This document shows positions 5,790 to 6,215 of a stretch of DNA of 6,215 bases, in pieces. The DNA comes from Burkholderiaceae bacterium (lineage in GTDB: Bacteria; Pseudomonadota; Gammaproteobacteria; Burkholderiales; Burkholderiaceae_C): assembly GCA_029864165.1 (NCBI GenBank), contig JAOTTZ010000124.1, positions 1 through 6,215 on the forward strand, read 5' to 3'. Positions within the stretch are counted from its first letter, which is position 1, and each line of letters starts with the position of its first letter. Both the position numbers and the translations under genes were made by a program. A model generated the notes under the pieces. The model searched no databases. It saw nothing but the letters and a program-made list of their open reading frames with translations, and was not told where the DNA came from.

Positions 5790-5845
5790 GTTGGTGGGTT
5801 GAGGAACGAAACCCATCAATGGCGGGATGAAAACGAAACCCATCA
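5790..5845 (+). repeat. Two tandem degenerate REP units
   Basis: Directly after unit 3 come a unit with stem TGGGTT (5795-5800) / AACCCA (5810-5815) and the same nine-base loop, and then a poorer copy ending ACCCATCA (5838-5845). Both lack GTAG. The period is about 27-28 bases with no spacers. The last four bases include TCA at 5843-5845, which is the RAYT stop codon read on the minus strand. Confidence 0.7.
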
Positions 5846-6215
5846 AGCCGAATCGGGCCGACGTTCTCCGCGGTCTATCCCGGCAATGGGCTCTCCAGTC
5901 CCCCAGTCGATTGGATAAACGCCCAGCTTGACGAAGCGCGGGAATGACGAATACGGCCAATCCCTCACGGCCCCGGCATGTCCGTGTTTGACCGGGTTGA
6001 AGTGGATGTAATCGCAATGGCGCTCGAAGTCGAGTTCGTCGCGCAGCGTGTGCTCCCAATAGCGCCGCTGCCAAATGCTGCGCTCGCCTTTAGCCACTCG
6101 GCTGGCTGAGCGCGGCTCATGGGGCGCGAGGCTGCGCGAGAAGCCCGATTTGATCAAGCGCCAGCGCGTCGCGAAATCGGCGTCGCCGGGCGGCAGCGTC
6201 CAGATCGCATGCAGA
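5843..6215 (-). CDS. REP-associated tyrosine transposase (RAYT), C-terminal part (5' end off window)
   Basis: 123 residues are visible in a frame still open at the right edge: LHAIWTLPPGDADFATRWRLIKSGFSRS... to ...GIDRGERRPDSA. The first residues, LHAIWTLP, are the end of the HUH motif region (family PNHLHAIW), so the second metal-binding His is inside the window and the first is beyond it. The middle has WQRRYWEHTLRDELDFERHCDYIHFNPVKHG, where the Tyr of YIHFNPV is the expected nucleophile. It ends after WPYSSFPRFVKLGVYPIDWG. RAYTs are IS200-like Y1 enzymes that cut and join REP single strands and are usually present as single domesticated copies. The TTG at 6155-6157 is not the real start, because the homology continues upstream. 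REP units lie directly downstream. The visible part is intact. Confidence 0.88.
   Translation of the reverse strand, partial: LHAIWTLPPGDADFATRWRLIKSGFSRSLAPHEPRSASRVAKGERSIWQRRYWEHTLRDELDFERHCDYIHFNPVKHGHAGAVRDWPYSSFPRFVKLGVYPIDWGTGEPIAGIDRGERRPDSA

Larger units (their letters stand above)
5541..5845. repeat. REP/BIME cluster beside a RAYT transposase gene
   Basis: At least five related palindromic units lie here in both orientations, filling the gap between the avd fragment and the RAYT gene. Well-formed units begin with the tetranucleotide GTAG and then carry a stem of type GATGGGTT/AACCCATC. Between the units (5598-5685 and 5717-5760) are more degraded relatives. These include CGTTG-AGG-CAACG at 5604-5616 and a TGGGT-rich stretch, plus short unassigned sequence. 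No open gene is seen on either strand in this stretch. GTAG plus a palindrome is the known recognition form for RAYT enzymes, and the neighbouring RAYT gene makes this a plausible cognate set. Confidence 0.8.

Noticed and set aside
5761..5845. Short tandem repeats of about 28 bases that could suggest a CRISPR array
   Set aside because: The units abut with no unique spacers, each is a palindrome, they occur in both orientations, and a RAYT rather than cas genes lies beside them.
5451..6074. Long minus-strand open frame of 207 codons across the REP cluster and RAYT gene
   Set aside because: It overlaps the RAYT in another frame, its middle is simply translated REP repeats, and it shows no recognisable protein pattern.
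5257..6215. A complete diversity-generating retroelement
   Set aside because: No reverse transcriptase and no second copy of any part of the DUF1566 gene is visible in the window; only the remnant hypothesis is kept.

Overview
The window reads as a betaproteobacterial chromosome segment, most likely from an environmental lineage of the Rhodocyclales/Nitrosomonadales type. The reasons are the order pilI-pilH-pilG-rubredoxin / thiD-hemL, the GC-rich codon use, a PEP-CTERM (exosortase-sorted) secreted protein, and a REP/RAYT repeat system. The taxonomic call is inference from gene content and order; no database search was possible.

Layout. From 1 to 1600 the minus strand carries an apparent operon. 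Rubredoxin is read first, then the two single-domain response regulators PilG and PilH, then the CheW-like adaptor PilI, which runs off the left edge. These are parts of the Pil-Chp chemosensory system that controls type IV pilus twitching. A 380-base divergent region (1601-1979) separates this operon from the plus-strand pair thiD-like kinase (1980-2921) and hemL (2911-4254). These two overlap by 11 bases and are presumably co-transcribed. HemL makes 5-aminolevulinate for tetrapyrroles. The ThiD-like protein belongs to the ribokinase/HMP kinase fold but lacks several canonical ThiD motifs, so its thiamine role is uncertain.

From 4255 rightward the region becomes accessory. A 360-base AT-richer intergenic stretch holds a good -24/-12 (sigma-54) promoter candidate. 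It lies upstream of a 213-residue secreted DUF1566 (Lcl-like) protein that ends in a variant PEP-CTERM sorting signal (PEV instead of PEP). Downstream is a dense block of strong hairpins (5293-5412) ending in a T-tract. Next comes a broken fragment of a bAvd-family gene (diversity-generating-retroelement accessory protein), with a premature stop at codon 4, a probable frameshift, and truncation where a REP element begins. A cluster of REP palindromes (5541-5845) follows, and then the C-terminal part of a REP-associated tyrosine transposase (RAYT) on the minus strand. The RAYT stop codon lies inside the last repeat.

The most interesting reading is that the order DUF1566 gene, structured 3' region, avd remnant resembles the target end of a diversity-generating retroelement whose template repeat and reverse transcriptase are missing or lie elsewhere, with the scar now occupied by REP/RAYT sequence. 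This is a hypothesis: no reverse transcriptase or template repeat is visible in the window.
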